A stretch of DNA of 64,000 nucleotides from Aporhodopirellula aestuarii (GCF_023701485.1 NZ_JAMQBK010000039.1:124001-188000), one strand, 5' to 3'. Counted from the first letter of the stretch, positions 51,501 to 55,523 are shown. Notes: generated by a model not told the origin, from the sequence alone. Numbers and translations: made by a program.

Positions 51501-52178
51501 AACGCTATAGAGATTATTAATTCCGAACGTGGCCTCCGTGGCGTTGTACCCCGCCCAGAAGTAAAGAGTGTTTTCACCAGCGACCAAGTTCCACGGGCTG
51601 GTTGAGTCGGATGAGTTATCAAGATCCACAACTAGCGAGACCCCCACTCCAGCATCATAACGCCACAACTCGTCGCCAACATTGCCATCATCGGCAGCGA
51701 AAAAGAGAATGTCGTCAACCGCAGTTGCACCGCTGGTGTAGATGGGCGATAGCTGCGTCAGAGTGTTATTTTCGGGGTCATACCCAACCAGCTCACCTGA
51801 ACGACCGAAGACAAGTTGGCCCTGGAAATCCAAAAGGTCCGAGCCCGCCAGTGGCAGCCCGGACACAGGATCAAGCAGCTTGCTGGTGGTTCCGGTCGCG
51901 GGAGTATGCCGCCAAATACCGTGGTCCGTCGCGTCATTGGCGGTGAAGTACAAACTGTCGCCGATGATAGTCAGTTCGTCCGGGCTGCTATCCGCCGAAC
52001 CGGGGTTAATATCGGCGACCAGTGTTAGGTCGACGGCCAACAGGTAGCGATTTTCCAACGGTTCCAACCGCAACAACCTGTTTCGAAGCAGCCTCCGAGC
52101 CGCAAGAGCATTGGATTGTTTTTGATTTCGTTTGCGTTTCTTTGGTGCAAAGCTGTTGGCGGACATTTCGGTTTCCAT
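30573..52178 (-). CDS. Giant multidomain surface/secreted protein 2 (7,201 residues, RTX-like C-terminus)
   Basis: An uninterrupted frame from ATG 52178; a second ATG four codons later has GGAA before it and is an alternative. A strongly basic N-terminus leads into LRLEPLENRYLLAV, again the planctomycete LEPxxxRxLL-type motif without a classical signal peptide. Approximate map by position: ELWxxDGT-like propeller 52020-50740; PKD 50700-50160; eight Calx-beta domains 50150-47300; EF-hand-like calcium region 47080-46850 followed by a helical domain 46840-46150; ninth Calx-beta; cadherin-like 45800-45230; beta-helix-like region 45200-41200 including about ten 69-residue repeats; seven-bladed propeller 41175-40010; more strand repeats and two PKD/cadherin blocks 39900-37300; VCBS-type repeats 37290-34230; seven 366-bp units 34225-31664; PKD-like; RTX/SDGG end 31460-30573. 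Probably an extracellular adhesin or cell-envelope component. It is a paralogue of giant 1, most similar at the C-terminus. Confidence 0.93.
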   Translation of the reverse strand: METEMSANSFAPKKRKRNQKQSNALAARRLLRNRLLRLEPLENRYLLAVDLTLVADINPGSADSSPDELTIIGDSLYFTANDATDHGIWRHTPATGTTSKLLDPVSGLPLAGSDLLDFQGQLVFGRSGELVGYDPENNTLTQLSPIYTSGATAVDDILFFAADDGNVGDELWRYDAGVGVSLVVDLDNSSDSTSPWNLVAGENTLYFWAGYNATEATFGINNLYSVDVATNSVSHEVSTDYLWDSMPPFNLEEDTRSVGGEVYFPFNDDNGNTVSDDYELAIADGSAGYGSSGVTIVARVNPFDEEILATGDNEPDAWGDSSSDLTDFVVLNGKLYFTATRSIPMFEGTDLEGNIFPVDMWGTPLDGEFHDVMDFWLTGSYSYRGIVEFNPATSSSNFVVGEVPTELDSPEFDISWGSGGLAATVDKLLFLDGGGYGNGGLWSYDPSTQATEQLLDIASGVHDQFELSERFLANYGTTTYLTVNLPATGSELYILQETSPPMANAGGSYSGTEGSGIPIDGTGSHDSETPNSGLLFEWDLDFDGSFNVDATGEQPTVQFDNEFAARAIALRVTDPGGLSDLATTTMTVTNAAPVIHSVPDVTGQISETLSFAVDASDPGSGDTLTYTWDFGDGQTASGVDLTSPTHSFTASGTYSATVTVEDDAGASTQQAFLVVIGAPVEFTAASQTVDEWAGVVTVSLATATPAANVITVPYTIGGTADSSDHTLAPGTFVIPVGQTTANVTFSILNDVLDEADVETVILTLGTPVGASLGTTVTHQVDILDNDAKPTVFLTAPFVTLEEDFGASTTVTAKLTKVSGRDVVVPLNLSGTATNVDDFTIDTTAITIPAGSQSASARIDLINDTLPETAETIQITLDASAEADLATLPTLRTTKLVTIPQNDQPLVYFDRANFIRHEGDGGAISLGPRVLVSKPSDTEITVPFTVANAGDDIVVGPSIGYVTIPAGSTTGLFDFDLIDDTSAESKTSITLTLGQPTNAILGSLTETRIDIYDDDIPAASIATTAPSEMFESFGEIPFTVELDRAATQDVTFGIDLATAAGYVTLGDDYEVNATSLTIPEGQTSVSGTIALLDDDLHELSEQLRVVLIVPSGDQVGDIPYVRPGDQDKLEFAIRDNDPLIKLSAQETNLNEDSGVVSYTASLIGDAEEPVVVSLDLGGTATVNADYMPPAEMTFSIDADTAHTGSIEVRQDILDEPLERISLDFSSDDASFVRVGAAELNSISLTIQDDDDPPPMVFLSFQDASVKENDGPFNLVLQLSSPAPERITYELGLALSEDAPLTPGGSGGFTVSGDQYDHTTGQGFLMEGEQQLVLTITPPGDATNEGSRHLFAGVTFATGTILGELEVHDDPDSIWVYDDDPLIGLRAPFGTTVREGEGNLQFGVTVNGSQTEPIDVSYVVTGTATQNEDFTGPISGTLSVTPGTTELVTLNVIDDFIPEAIETLNVQFASDYTFHSTASGNPIDHVSMRIADDGDVAPEVNIKLLGDRSLSEGGSTTARISLSRPSTEPITVRLAAGGGFNLTGSGGSGFQLTSDGQSAQDNVFVIQPGTIAIDVNIAVPTDVDGDQTFTVGIAQATTPSQANETNPAGALAIPLPVEQVTVRDKERPTASHQNTKPPIPASSHSAEKVPQPFTLALENLISSANAEISILAPNLQSSTFVQSGSADILSPAGTFNFPLNGANGYVSDATVFFDANFNGVADYLNANDNGVQDAGEPSELIATTDLEGNFLAHIGLAFDLNDDNAIDETEGQWILSGGTDIAKELPLLTPLSAPGGMYVINGLSTVINHMIADGGLSLAAAKTRLAEAFQLSANDLGMLDNVRAASLNDHEGIQAVVVNAQIMDTVALISRMYAALPDSPDVEYFSGMAFGEIAALLAQDGATIDFAAPFVQRGIIAGVADATGYSLAVGDVDAAAEVIAAGNTTIQQLLDSPPTDLLDQVIRSQRVAHTDVASALEDLATGTTTAAVIESAYTGLPLQTLIDSTTAGIAIPPALLVHHTYVEEGDSGVSNLAFEVEIVGVPTQSVQVDYRTFDGTATTADGDYAAVSGSLTWGVGDTTSRTITVAVQGDMTPEFMEYIGLKLENASNAVIRSDIGYGYIPLDDFDQQFATTDGVAFAIDLTTPLDLPIGFEVEVTALPEHGSLDVPSAGTWLYTPDAEFIGEDEIAYAVKDSNGEYYAVGVASLEITPSNNQPLAEDDVSGEVNLGEDDGATDITDVILANDSDLDGDTISITAIDASSITKGALDLTGGVVTYDPNGDFEYLTTGETATQTFIYTIEDPSGESDTAVATITITGMDEETSVGLDAQNNLLIIDIGGGTSDDTLTVSINGVKVRVHDPNQTIQAESGATQIDPNTVDVTLSSITGASGIIVDTVGGDDSLTVLFDAVTDLPPIDYRGGTNTSTTPGDQLILQGVGSAMTYTFADASSGTIDVDSQMVTYSEIEPITSTINATNVTLNYSTASETLTVTDAGSGSTTVTSDVAAETVTFVNPTGTLIMNAGDTGDDIVNIDSLSADFSANLAINGDTGYDIVSVDGNLGFMSDKFFQVVADHINASGEVVTLGGAIFWAAAQNIVLESSSRLSTVDGGIYLTANASDSATQSSTGIEATGAIIETTGSGIISLYGSGGDDFSGTPANGVHLLDGTTIRSTAVGEMAGTITIIGYGGGASGGNSGVVVEGGTTNITSGDGNIAIHGYGGDTSGSVGGHGVHVSGIAGIESTGSGADAATITINGLGGEWGQGIIVDGATTKVNSVDGNIELAGTAGTDYGGGITLFGIDGIHSTGMGLDAAKITIEGYGGPIAEANYGVQLFGSTTDVTSVDGDITIIGYGVGGGFGVDVLDIETISSTGTGDNAAAIRINGFGGTGSALNVGVRVAGMTTDITSVDGDITVNGTGGNGSGSENQGVLLNLIDAIASTGDGTNAAKITINGIGGSGTSNNDGVYIRGQTTKVTSVEGDIAISGTGGTATEDYNFGVYASHFDAISSTGKGAETAKISITGTGGEGTFANGGVHLQGGDSRVVSVDGAISITGIAGVGESGANIGVFASLDTISSSGTGDYAAKITIDGTGGVDADGNTGVWLQGSVMDVTSVEGAISIIGTSEGSGTANRGIELTDSSINSTGTGATAATITMDGTGGVGADQNDGILLLGSDTQINSIDGEVSITGTSSGSGSGVIASGVKTISATGSGTIKIEGTGGAGTSHDFGVYLGGSTTDVSSMAGDIAITGIAGGDSAAGILLAGDATIYTTDGSGTATGSLSLNGSGTGGQPGIDIQSAINSDLGTVTLLSDDHVRFGAVGLITSISGTVSVTGDNATGDNGGSINMDAGSQIDAGTGNVELLADGDIQLESVITSGAVYVDTSNGSIFDTNDASISAIVASSALMNAGSNIGEPLGVGNGFLDIDVDNLEGTAGGDAWIADADTMAIGGASLALGGFSAGGNIWLGGVDVIDETIDSDNANGDNTIWLRPNGSLLLRAPVLSGGGDVEASGLITFDGGVIDGELPGADVVFQVTPAIVDLDPGLDVIADSLLMQTSGSVGTATNPIDVHVDIIDAGAVLGGSIYVNDSDSLTIGAIDNNSGFFADGNIEISAADSLTVNDSVRTLSGGDIELTAASGLRLNAAVSTDGGDVRLDADRDGEGVGSLDISAAVMGSWVQRGLDINGEAVGDFSGSSVALSADGNTLAIGANDNNGNGNDAGQVRVYDWSGAVWVQRGTDIDGEAAGDQSGVSVALSVDGNTLVVGAMFNDGNGADAGHARVYDWNGSDWLQRGADIDGEAAGDWSGWSVALSGGNTLVVGAPYNSDNGGLAGQARVYDWSGSAWVQRGADIDGDGFTIFGRSVSLSEDGNTLVVGGPYKNGSAGHVRVYDWIGSSWVQRGVDISGEASGDNSGSSVSLSGDGNTLVVGAFGNDGNGSNAGHARVYDWNGSAWVQRGIDIEGEAAGDSAGYSVSLSDDGNTLVAGAYLHDGPSGSTFDNRGQARVYDWNGSTWGQRGEKIDGNTFDQLGYSVSLNGNGNTLALGAPRDGNGINIGKARVYDWNASSSVGGSVSTSGGNVLITAADVNLEGSVHVSAGSVSFLPSTAGRTINLGATGSGQFVLTDTELDLVTTTSNIVVGSAASGNVIFTGPIDLANADALEITTGGDITQSFAGTSLADDTLILNGDLAPALTDTGTVNVHGSVMFDAVASFEVNLDSLGSYDQLVIGGDSRTITLSDSELVITLDTAPAIGSQDVFTIVESTGIGSTISGAFTYGALTLNDGDTFTVDSSIFRINYTDGDVILTEAGNAPPTANAGGPYLAGEGTSITFDATASSDNEDPNFLMTFEWDLDYDGVTFEVDTSGEQPSIAFADDFSTRTIALRATDSIGESDLATSTLTVANVDPTPSIDSISATRVEGTQVDVTASATDPAGVNDTLTYSYEVFKDGSTIASALESGVDLTSFDFTPDDNGSYEIVLTVSDEDGGTQSDAAVITVDNIAPTVGVSLSDTSIDENGTTTLSGVISDPAQSSTVVIDFEDLSHAGSGVGSTFDSYATNGFAFQGFSGALGQGGDAEALGSMGSSTSTAYPGSAGLINRFWLGTTLLTNDNAELFDLVSLDLSEYNPDEANRFRTVTFVGTKLDGSTVTQSATTDGTYGFETISFTNFENLVSVHWRSPSLHTDNVVLQSGSPETFSLQLDWGDPSSPDDSQAFDLGNTLLAEIADGINWDPSTRQFSLSHQYLDDNPTDTYQISVVVTDDDTGIGNDSETVTVRNVAPTPSIDSISATRVEGTQIDVTASATDPAGANDTLTYSYEVFKNGSATAFDSDSGVDLTSFDFTPDDNGSYEIVFTVSDEDGGTQSDAAVITVSNVAPTANPDVGDAAEDGPAIVIAVLANDTDPAGAADPLVISGIDTTGTLGTVSYTAGDVTYDPNGQFEFLATGELATDTFSYNINDGDGGTDSAIVTVTLIGTNDDATISGDTSGSVAEDGTLTASGDLEVTDVDTGQDQVVPQVDRAGTYGTFDIDADGSWSYALNNTAAIVQALAAGEMPTETFNVVSADGTDNIDVAISVKGTNAAPVADLSSDEAAIEDGSFIIGQVTSSDVDILGTTATYSLGTAVAGLTLGSGGTWAFDPTDAAYQYLAQAEELEVVVNWTVTDDQLATDNSSFTITVTGTNDAPVADLANDEVAAEDGAVISGQVTSTDVDVLGTTATYSLDTTVAGLTLGSGGTWTLDPADAAYQYLAQGEELEVVVNWTVTDNQLASDDSSFAITVTGTNDAATISGTATGLTNEDATTNVTGTLAVSDVDDDEDIFTAQLNVDGSYGTFGIDASGNWTYTLDNSTVQDLNAGDSVTDSFTVVSADGTANEVVVVTIGGLNDAATISGTATGSTVEDSTIDVTGTLAVSDVDDGEDIFTSQSNVGGSYGTFGTDAAGNWTYTLDNSSVQNLNAGDSVSDSFTMVSADGTANEVVVVTIGGLNDAATISGTATGLTDEDSTIDVTGILNVSDVDEGEDIFTAQSNVDGSYGTFGIDAAGNWTYTLDNSSVQDLNAGDSVTDSFTVASVDGTASEAIVIAINGLNDLATITGDASGSVTEDVTLIASSSLTVADVDAGQDQVVAQTSTAGTYGDFAIDADGNWTYTLTNSAAVVQALATGDTPTETFNVVSADGSDNIDVVITVNGTNDDATISGIATGSTDEDSTIDVTGALAVSDIDDGEDIFTAQSNVGGSYGTFGIDAAGNWTYTLNNSTVQDLNDGDSVTDSFTVVSVDSTANEFVMVTIGGLNDAATISGTATGSTDEDSIIDVTGVLSVSDVDDGEDIFTAQSNVAGSYGTFGINASGNWTYTLDNSSAQDLNAGDSVSDSFTVVSVDDTANEVVMITVGGLNDDATITGDTSGSVFEDGTLTASGNLTVADVDSGEDQVVPQTSSLSTYGEFSVDADGNWSYTLNNAATTVQALAAGAIPTETFNVVSADGTDNIDVVITVHGTNDTPVVDVADVTGAVTELVTPTGNLTDTGTIGFSDVDLLDVHNIDGTITASADALGTLTASVTADTTGNGTGGLIAWDYSVAAADVEYLQAGETKVETFNITLNDGNGGTVDRLITVTITGTNDTAIVDVADVTSAVTELVTPTGNLTDTGTIGFSDVDLLDVHNIDGTITASAGALGSLTASVTADTTNTGSGGVITWDYSVPAADVEYLAKDETKVETFNITLDDGNDGTVDRLITVTVTGTNDTAIVDVADVTGAVTELVTPTGNLTDSGTIGFSDVDLLDVHNIDGTITASAGALGTLNASVTTDTTGTGSGGLITWNYSVAAADVEYLADSETKVETFNVTLDDGNGGTVDRLITVTITGTNDDPVVASENVTGEVTELVTPTGNLTDSGTIGFSDVDLLDVHNIDGTITASTGALGSLTASVTTDTTGSGTGGVITWDYSVAAADVEYLQAGEEKIETFNITLDDSQSGTVDRLITVTITGTNDVAIVDVADVTGAVTELVTPTGNLTDSGTIGFSDVDLLDVHIADGTITASAGALGTLTASVTADTTGTGSGGLITWNYIVPAADVEYLQAGEEKAETFNITLNDGQGGTVDRLITVTIFGTNDTPLVDVADVTGAVTELVTPTGNLTDSGTIGFSDVDLLDAHNIDGTITASAGALGTLNASVTTDTTGTGSGGLITWDYSVAATDMEYLQAGETKVETFSITLDDANGGTVDRLITVTITITGTNDAPIVDSSDVTGAVTELVTPTGNLTDSGTIGFSDVDLLDVHNIDGTITASAGALGTLNASVTTDTTNTGSGGLITWNYSVPATAVEYLAKDETKVETFNITLYDGNGGTVDRLITVTITGTNDDPTVTGLNSSHDEVCDSSADGMVWIDGSFSDVDLNETHTVIVDWGDDSDPEILASVDQIADVFDASHDYATGGIFVISVTVEDSNGGTDTWTTTAISQGVGLVDGVLYVIGTDGRDDIDIKLGSDGGSDGGSDGGSDGGADQLKVKAKLDKGGGSDGGSDGGSDGGTDYFNVADLDQIVIHLCGDDDKAKLHKDVMIDAEIYGGDGRDKLTGGGGNDLLDGGDGKDDLNSGRGNDVLFGGAGDDKLDGGSDGGSDGGGDDILVGGAGNDDMKGGNGNDLMIGGDGKDKMKGGKGDDLMFADRAANENDLAALDMALAFWTAGDLPSAKAAVGTLLSDGDKDDLKGEKGDDQLFGSLNDKLKP
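31664..34225 (-). repeat. Seven tandem 366-bp coding repeats in giant gene 2
   Basis: Seven consecutive 122-codon cadherin/VCBS-type units begin with variants of VDVADVTGAVTELV. One unit opens ASENVTGEV, one VDSSDVTGAV, and one has HIADGTI in place of HNIDGTI. The units are close to each other and to the three units of giant gene 1, which suggests recent expansion or gene conversion. Confidence 0.85.
34230..36370 (-). repeat. Seven tandem VCBS-type repeats of about 306 bp in giant gene 2
   Basis: Units of about 100 codons follow the pattern DAATISGTATG..DEDSTIDVTG.L.VSDVD.GED.F.AQ.NV.GSYGTFGI...GNWTYTLDNS.VQ.L..GDSV.DSF. This is the VCBS repeat family found in large bacterial adhesins. An eighth related unit lies separately near 37280-36980. 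Confidence 0.75.
40010..41175 (-). repeat. Seven-blade repeat block in giant gene 2
   Basis: Seven repeats follow the pattern WVQRG.DIDGEA.GD.SG.SV(A/S)LS.DGNTLVVGA...GNG..AG.ARVYDW.G. Counting the SV.LS..GNT cores gives seven, one closed beta-propeller. A diverged version of the same propeller (YRFDG in place of YDWNG) lies in giant gene 1 at 17745-18910, also with seven blades. Confidence 0.75.
42330..44300 (-). repeat. About ten 69-residue beta-helix-type repeats in giant gene 2
   Basis: Units alternate T.VTSVDGDI.I.G.GG....NGV.....I.SIxSTG.G..AA.ITI.G.GG, with about 69 codons (207 bp) each and about ten copies of decreasing similarity. Alternating short strands with Gly turns suggest a parallel beta-helix as in filamentous haemagglutinin-type proteins. 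Confidence 0.65.
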
Positions 52179-52266
52179 TGACGCTTGGGGGGGACGGGAT
52201 GCGTTTGGGTGGCCGTCGGAGAATCAGTTGTCAGTACCTGATTGCAATCCTTTCGGTGACTCTCGT

Positions 52267-52296
52267 TTGTCTTCCCTGCGGCTTTGGGCCTATAAT
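52267..52296 (+). promoter_or_regulatory. Near-consensus sigma-70-type promoter facing away from giant gene 2
   Basis: TTGTCT at 52267-52272 and a perfect TATAAT at 52291-52296 are separated by 18 bases. Transcription would start near 52303 on the plus strand. No protein-coding gene follows within reach, and a hairpin with a T-run lies about 90 bases downstream, so it probably drives a small RNA. Confidence 0.55.
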
Positions 52297-52302
52297 GCGA
52301 AC

Positions 52303-52402
52303 GTCCATGTTCCCATCCGCGCGCACCCTGCGCCGTCTGGGGAGATGTCTTGTCCGGCGGGGACTGTGATTGCCGTCGTGGACCCCGCCGGGCGCTTTTT
52401 GT
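52303..52402 (+). ncRNA. Candidate small RNA of about 100 nt
   Basis: The stretch lies between a near-consensus promoter and a terminator-like hairpin and contains no plausible open frame. A GTCCATG near its 5' end can pair with CGTGGAC just before the terminator's 3' arm. A short GCGC hairpin (GCGCGCACCCTGCGC) lies between. I do not recognise it as SRP RNA, 6S RNA or tmRNA. It lies about 125 bases upstream of the start of giant gene 2 and is divergent from it, so it could act separately or influence that gene. Existence is inferred, not shown. Confidence 0.45.
52354..52400 (+). terminator. Rho-independent-type terminator of the candidate small RNA
   Basis: CCGGCGGGG (52354-52362) pairs perfectly with CCCCGCCGG (52383-52391) across a 20-base loop and is followed by TTTTT at 52396-52400. 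No protein gene ends just upstream of it on the plus strand. Confidence 0.6.
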
Positions 52403-53179
52403 TGTTCCTGTTTTGATTAGGTCATCGAAACACCTCTTCTGCCTGGGTGATTCCTTTCGCTCGGCACCTCTTGCCGGGGCGTCGTGGCTTCAGCTTCCTG
52501 TACTCAGGATCGTTAAAGAACTTCATTGAGAGTGGGGCGACTGACACTGAGCGCAGAGCCGTTAAGATATCTCGTGGTTCACAGGTCATCCGTATTGGTT
52601 CCGTGCTCAGCGATGTGTTTTGTGCAATGCGATCCTTTTGCTTCACCCATTTCACACTGTTTGAAATCCGGCGATCCTTCTTCGTTCTTTTCATCACGAG
52701 CAAAGGAAACTCAAACAAACAAAAGTGCTCATCTGAAAATCAACTCGCTTTCGCTCCAGCACGGCAACCCATTTGCGCCCTGATAGAAGCGGTGCTTTTT
52801 TAAGCACATCCCATTCCTCTGGCGTATGGCAATATGTCACACGCTCGGTCATCGTGTACAAAGCAATGTACGAGATAGGCAGTAGAACAGGATCTTGATC
52901 AAGTATTTGATGTCGCTGTCCGCTAGCGAGAAATCTTGAAAGATGATGTTCTACTGATTGTCGAAATTTCATCGAACTGTGCCCTGCTGAACATAGTGTG
53001 CATAAGCACACTTTCAACCGTGACTTGTGCCGTATTCGTACGCTCAATCATCGCGGCTCAGCAACTGATATGTGAGCAACAAGTTTGAAATTGTTGACGA
53101 TCCAACGGCGATTTCCATAGTCTCTTCATGGGAACACGTATCCCAATTGGAGCACGCAAGCTGTGGTGATGTGTTGCCG
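52403..53179. other. 777-base stretch without a confident gene
   Basis: Short minus-strand frames occur at 52422-52718 and 52694-53047. The second contains MTERVTYCHTPEEWDVLKKA, which could be a small protein, but it has no recognisable family or ribosome binding site. The composition is more AT-rich than in the giant genes. I cannot support a gene here. Confidence 0.35.
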
Positions 53180-53330
53180 ATGCTTCCGTTCTCGGGCGAT
53201 GCACGGCCGGCGTTACTCGGCAGTGGTGGTCATGCTGGAGGTTAGTCGTTTGCTACGCGATCACGCAGGCAAGCGGACCGCACGCTACATCGCTTTCGCT
53301 TGCGACGCTCCTGGGCATGCGACACGCTGG
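53180..53330 (+). pseudogene. Second M28-family peptidase fragment
   Basis: About 40 codons read VVMLEVSRLLRDHAGKRTAR, then YIAFACDAP. They closely parallel AVMLEVSRLLREHQGKRTAR and YVAFACEEP of the fragment at 580-823. The metal-binding AHYD and ADDNAS segments upstream are missing, and the final Glu pair is changed to DA. It is a non-functional scrap, in the opposite orientation to the first and separated from it by about 52 kb. Confidence 0.6.
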
Positions 53331-53430
53331 TTGGCTGGTAGGCAAAAAACCTGCAACAGCAACGCGTTGGCATCGAGGTTGCGACATTTCACCCAATCAT
53401 CACCTGCGTTAGCTGGGTTGGATCAGGCTC

Positions 53431-53535
53431 TTCAGCTTCTCGATCAAGCTGCTCGCCTGCTGCAGCGTCGGACTCTGCGGCGTTGCCACAGCACCTGACA
53501 TTGCCGCAGGCGAGTGAGCTGATCGAGAAGCTGAA
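53431..53535. pseudogene. Two facing scraps of the IS66 large transposase
   Basis: The plus-strand sequence near 53506-53550 reads ASELIEKLKRQLAG, and the minus-strand sequence near 53431-53465 reads ASSLIEKLKSLI. Both resemble the N-terminal leucine-rich segment of IS66 TnpC transposases (LIEKLKRQLAG..R..RFG). Because they are copies of the same segment facing each other, the DNA forms an imperfect 30-base inverted repeat (53431-53460 and 53506-53535). Nothing else of the element remains. Confidence 0.5.
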
Positions 53536-53721
53536 ACGCCAGCTGGCTGGTCAGTGAGCTCACCGGCCTTCCGGCCATTCTGCCACGCACCTTACCAGGT
53601 TTGTGGCTTTTTTTCTTAGCTCCCAGTGAAACGGGCAAGACACGCTGATAATCGGGGTGGTCGTTAAAGGGATCAACCGCAAGTTTGCTGTAGGGACTCC
53701 CTCACCGGGCAAGGCTCAACG

Positions 53722-54272
53722 CTATGCCAATCTGGCTTGCAGGTGTTCTAATAGTTCTGCTAACTCGGCATCGTCCAGGTGATTGTGGATGCAATCGCCA
53801 AACATTGCAGCCGGGGTGGTGGATTTCGTGGTGCTTTCAAGTGGACCATCAAAACTCTCCGTGTTTTCCGCGGTCGGGGAAACCCTAGCGGGGTAGTTTT
53901 GCGATAGGGCATCTTCAGACACCACGAGACAGATGCCGTCTTTTCCCGTGTTTTCCGCAACGGGGCTCTTTTTGTCTCAGCGTGTCTGCCCGTGTCCATC
54001 GATGTTTGAGCTGCGCTCGGGATCACTGACGGGCCGTTGACCGCCCGATCGAATTCTTGCTGCATTGCCATTGGGTAGTGCTTCTCGGCAACCCGTGGTG
54101 AATTCCCCAGCCAGTTGCAGGTTGCTTTGATTTGGAATCCCTGGCGTTCGAGTTCCGACTGCCTTGTCCTCTTCAAGCTCTGCCAGAAGTCCGGCCACAA
54201 AACAACCTTCGCGCGGGCGGCGCACGCCTCGATCCGTTTCGTTAGATTGATGTCGCGAGGGTACGTGCTCTG
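53722..54272 (-). pseudogene. Tyrosine recombinase (phage-type integrase) C-terminal remnant, frameshifted
   Basis: The minus-strand frame reads AKVVLWPDFWQSLKRTRQSE, then LERQGFQIKATCNWLGNSPR, then VAEKHYPMAM. This is the catalytic C-terminal part of a planctomycete-type integrase ('LR.TR.TEL......HVVC.WIGNS..VA.KHY'), with the nucleophile Tyr in KHY. A stop lies just upstream (about 54275) and no N-terminal DNA-binding domain is found. After about 53925 the frame that looks like protein is a different one (AMFGDCIHNHLDDAELAELL), which indicates a frameshift in the tail. Both defects make it a pseudogene and a mark of past element insertion. Confidence 0.7.
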
Positions 54273-55292
54273 CGGTGCTCAGGCAGAACTAATTACGTAG
54301 CATAGCGTTCGCCTCAAAGGGTTTGTGCAGATCGTCCATTGTTGCCCCTACGAAGAAGAAGCCGCCTCGCCGCCGGCAAGGGGCCTGGTTGACGTGGTGG
54401 TAGAGTCAACAGAGCAGCGCTGGCAAGCACGCAGCGGATCCGGCCGTATAACTCGTCGTCTTCGTGACGCTGGACGATCGGAACAACCTCGCAATTCGTC
54501 CGTAGTTATTAGTGCGTAATCATCACCAACAAACTGCGGCAGGCGTACAGGATCACGGTCGGATTACTCGGCTTCAAAGCGGCCGTGCACCGGCGTATCA
54601 TGATCTTGTTGGAGGCATGTTTCTGGAACAGTTTAACCGCGATCCGATTTGGTTCCGGGACTGACAGGGGCTTTCCCGACACCTCAACCCAGGCGAGCTT
54701 CAGTAACGCACGCAATAGCCTGTTGGCAATCTGCCTCGTATCTTAGGAGCATTGCTGCGGGTGATTCGCATATCCGTTAGAACGTCGTCCAGGCTTTCCG
54801 CCGTCTGTGAATTGAGGCGAGACTTAACGGTTGCGTTAGTGCCAATTCGCTTGACGCTCTCCTGCAGCAGTGTCCGTGGGACTTTCGATTCTCTGTTTGC
54901 GGCTCGTCTTTCCACAGTTTTCTGCCTGTGTTTTTCGGCTATGTTGTGATAACGGGCGATTTGGTGGCCTGTTTCCTTCCACGGGCCGGGCAAACCACGC
55001 ATGACAACGGCCTGCATCCCGGTTAACGAAGCAGGGTTAAGTGGTGCCTATCGAACCGGGCATCTCGTCGCTCCCTGCCTGCGCAGACCCTCGCTTCGGT
55101 GGTTCCCGAAATAGTGGCATTTGCCATCCTCGCGTGTTTGGAAGTGGTACCTTTCGGCCTCGTCATCACCAGTAAGATATAACACCGACAGCTAAGTTGA
55201 TCTCGCCCTTACTCTCGATCGCCAGCCAATCGAGCCCCAGTCCTTGCGTCCACTCCCTCCGTTCAATAGGCAGACCCATTCGATTGGATTTA
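54273..55292. other. About 1 kb of decayed sequence
   Basis: Several short frames exist on the minus strand (54509-54715; 54700-55017, with KVPRTLLQESVKRIGTNATV). Some look like former protein, but none matches a family I recognise and none has a good start. The region probably consists of remains of inserted elements next to the integrase scrap. Confidence 0.4.
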
Positions 55293-55523
55293 CTAGAAGA
55301 ACGCGACCTTGCGTTGGCCACGACTGAATCCGTAGGGAAGGATTACGGTCTCTTTGGTTAGTTCGCCGTCAATTTCTAGGATCAGAGTCGCTTCCCCGGC
55401 GGGGGCGTCCACCGCTGAGTCACGCAAGTGGATCTCCCCTGCGGTAACCTGAGCAACATTGAGACGCTTACCAGCGACAATTAGGCTGATGGCAACATTC
55501 GATGAAAATTTGGTGGGAAGCAT
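55293..55523 (-). CDS. Small hypothetical protein, 76 residues
   Basis: The sequence reads like a compact beta-rich domain: SNVAISLIVAGKRLNVAQVT, then AGEATLILEIDGELTKETVI and LPYGFSRGQ. Strand-loop-strand spacing and good codon-like composition suggest a real gene. No family recognised. Its ATG (55523-55521) shares two bases with the ATG of the divergent kinase-like gene (55522-55524), so if both starts are right each promoter must lie inside the other gene. Confidence 0.55.
   Translation of the reverse strand: MLPTKFSSNVAISLIVAGKRLNVAQVTAGEIHLRDSAVDAPAGEATLILEIDGELTKETVILPYGFSRGQRKVAFF

Noticed and set aside
52303-52402. Candidate RNA being the SRP, 6S or tmRNA gene
   Set aside because: It lacks the conserved SRP apical sequence, is too short and differently paired for 6S, and has no tRNA-like domain.
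54700-55017. 105-codon minus-strand frame as a transposase gene
   Set aside because: The composition is protein-like in part, but I could not match it to any transposase family and it has no reliable start.
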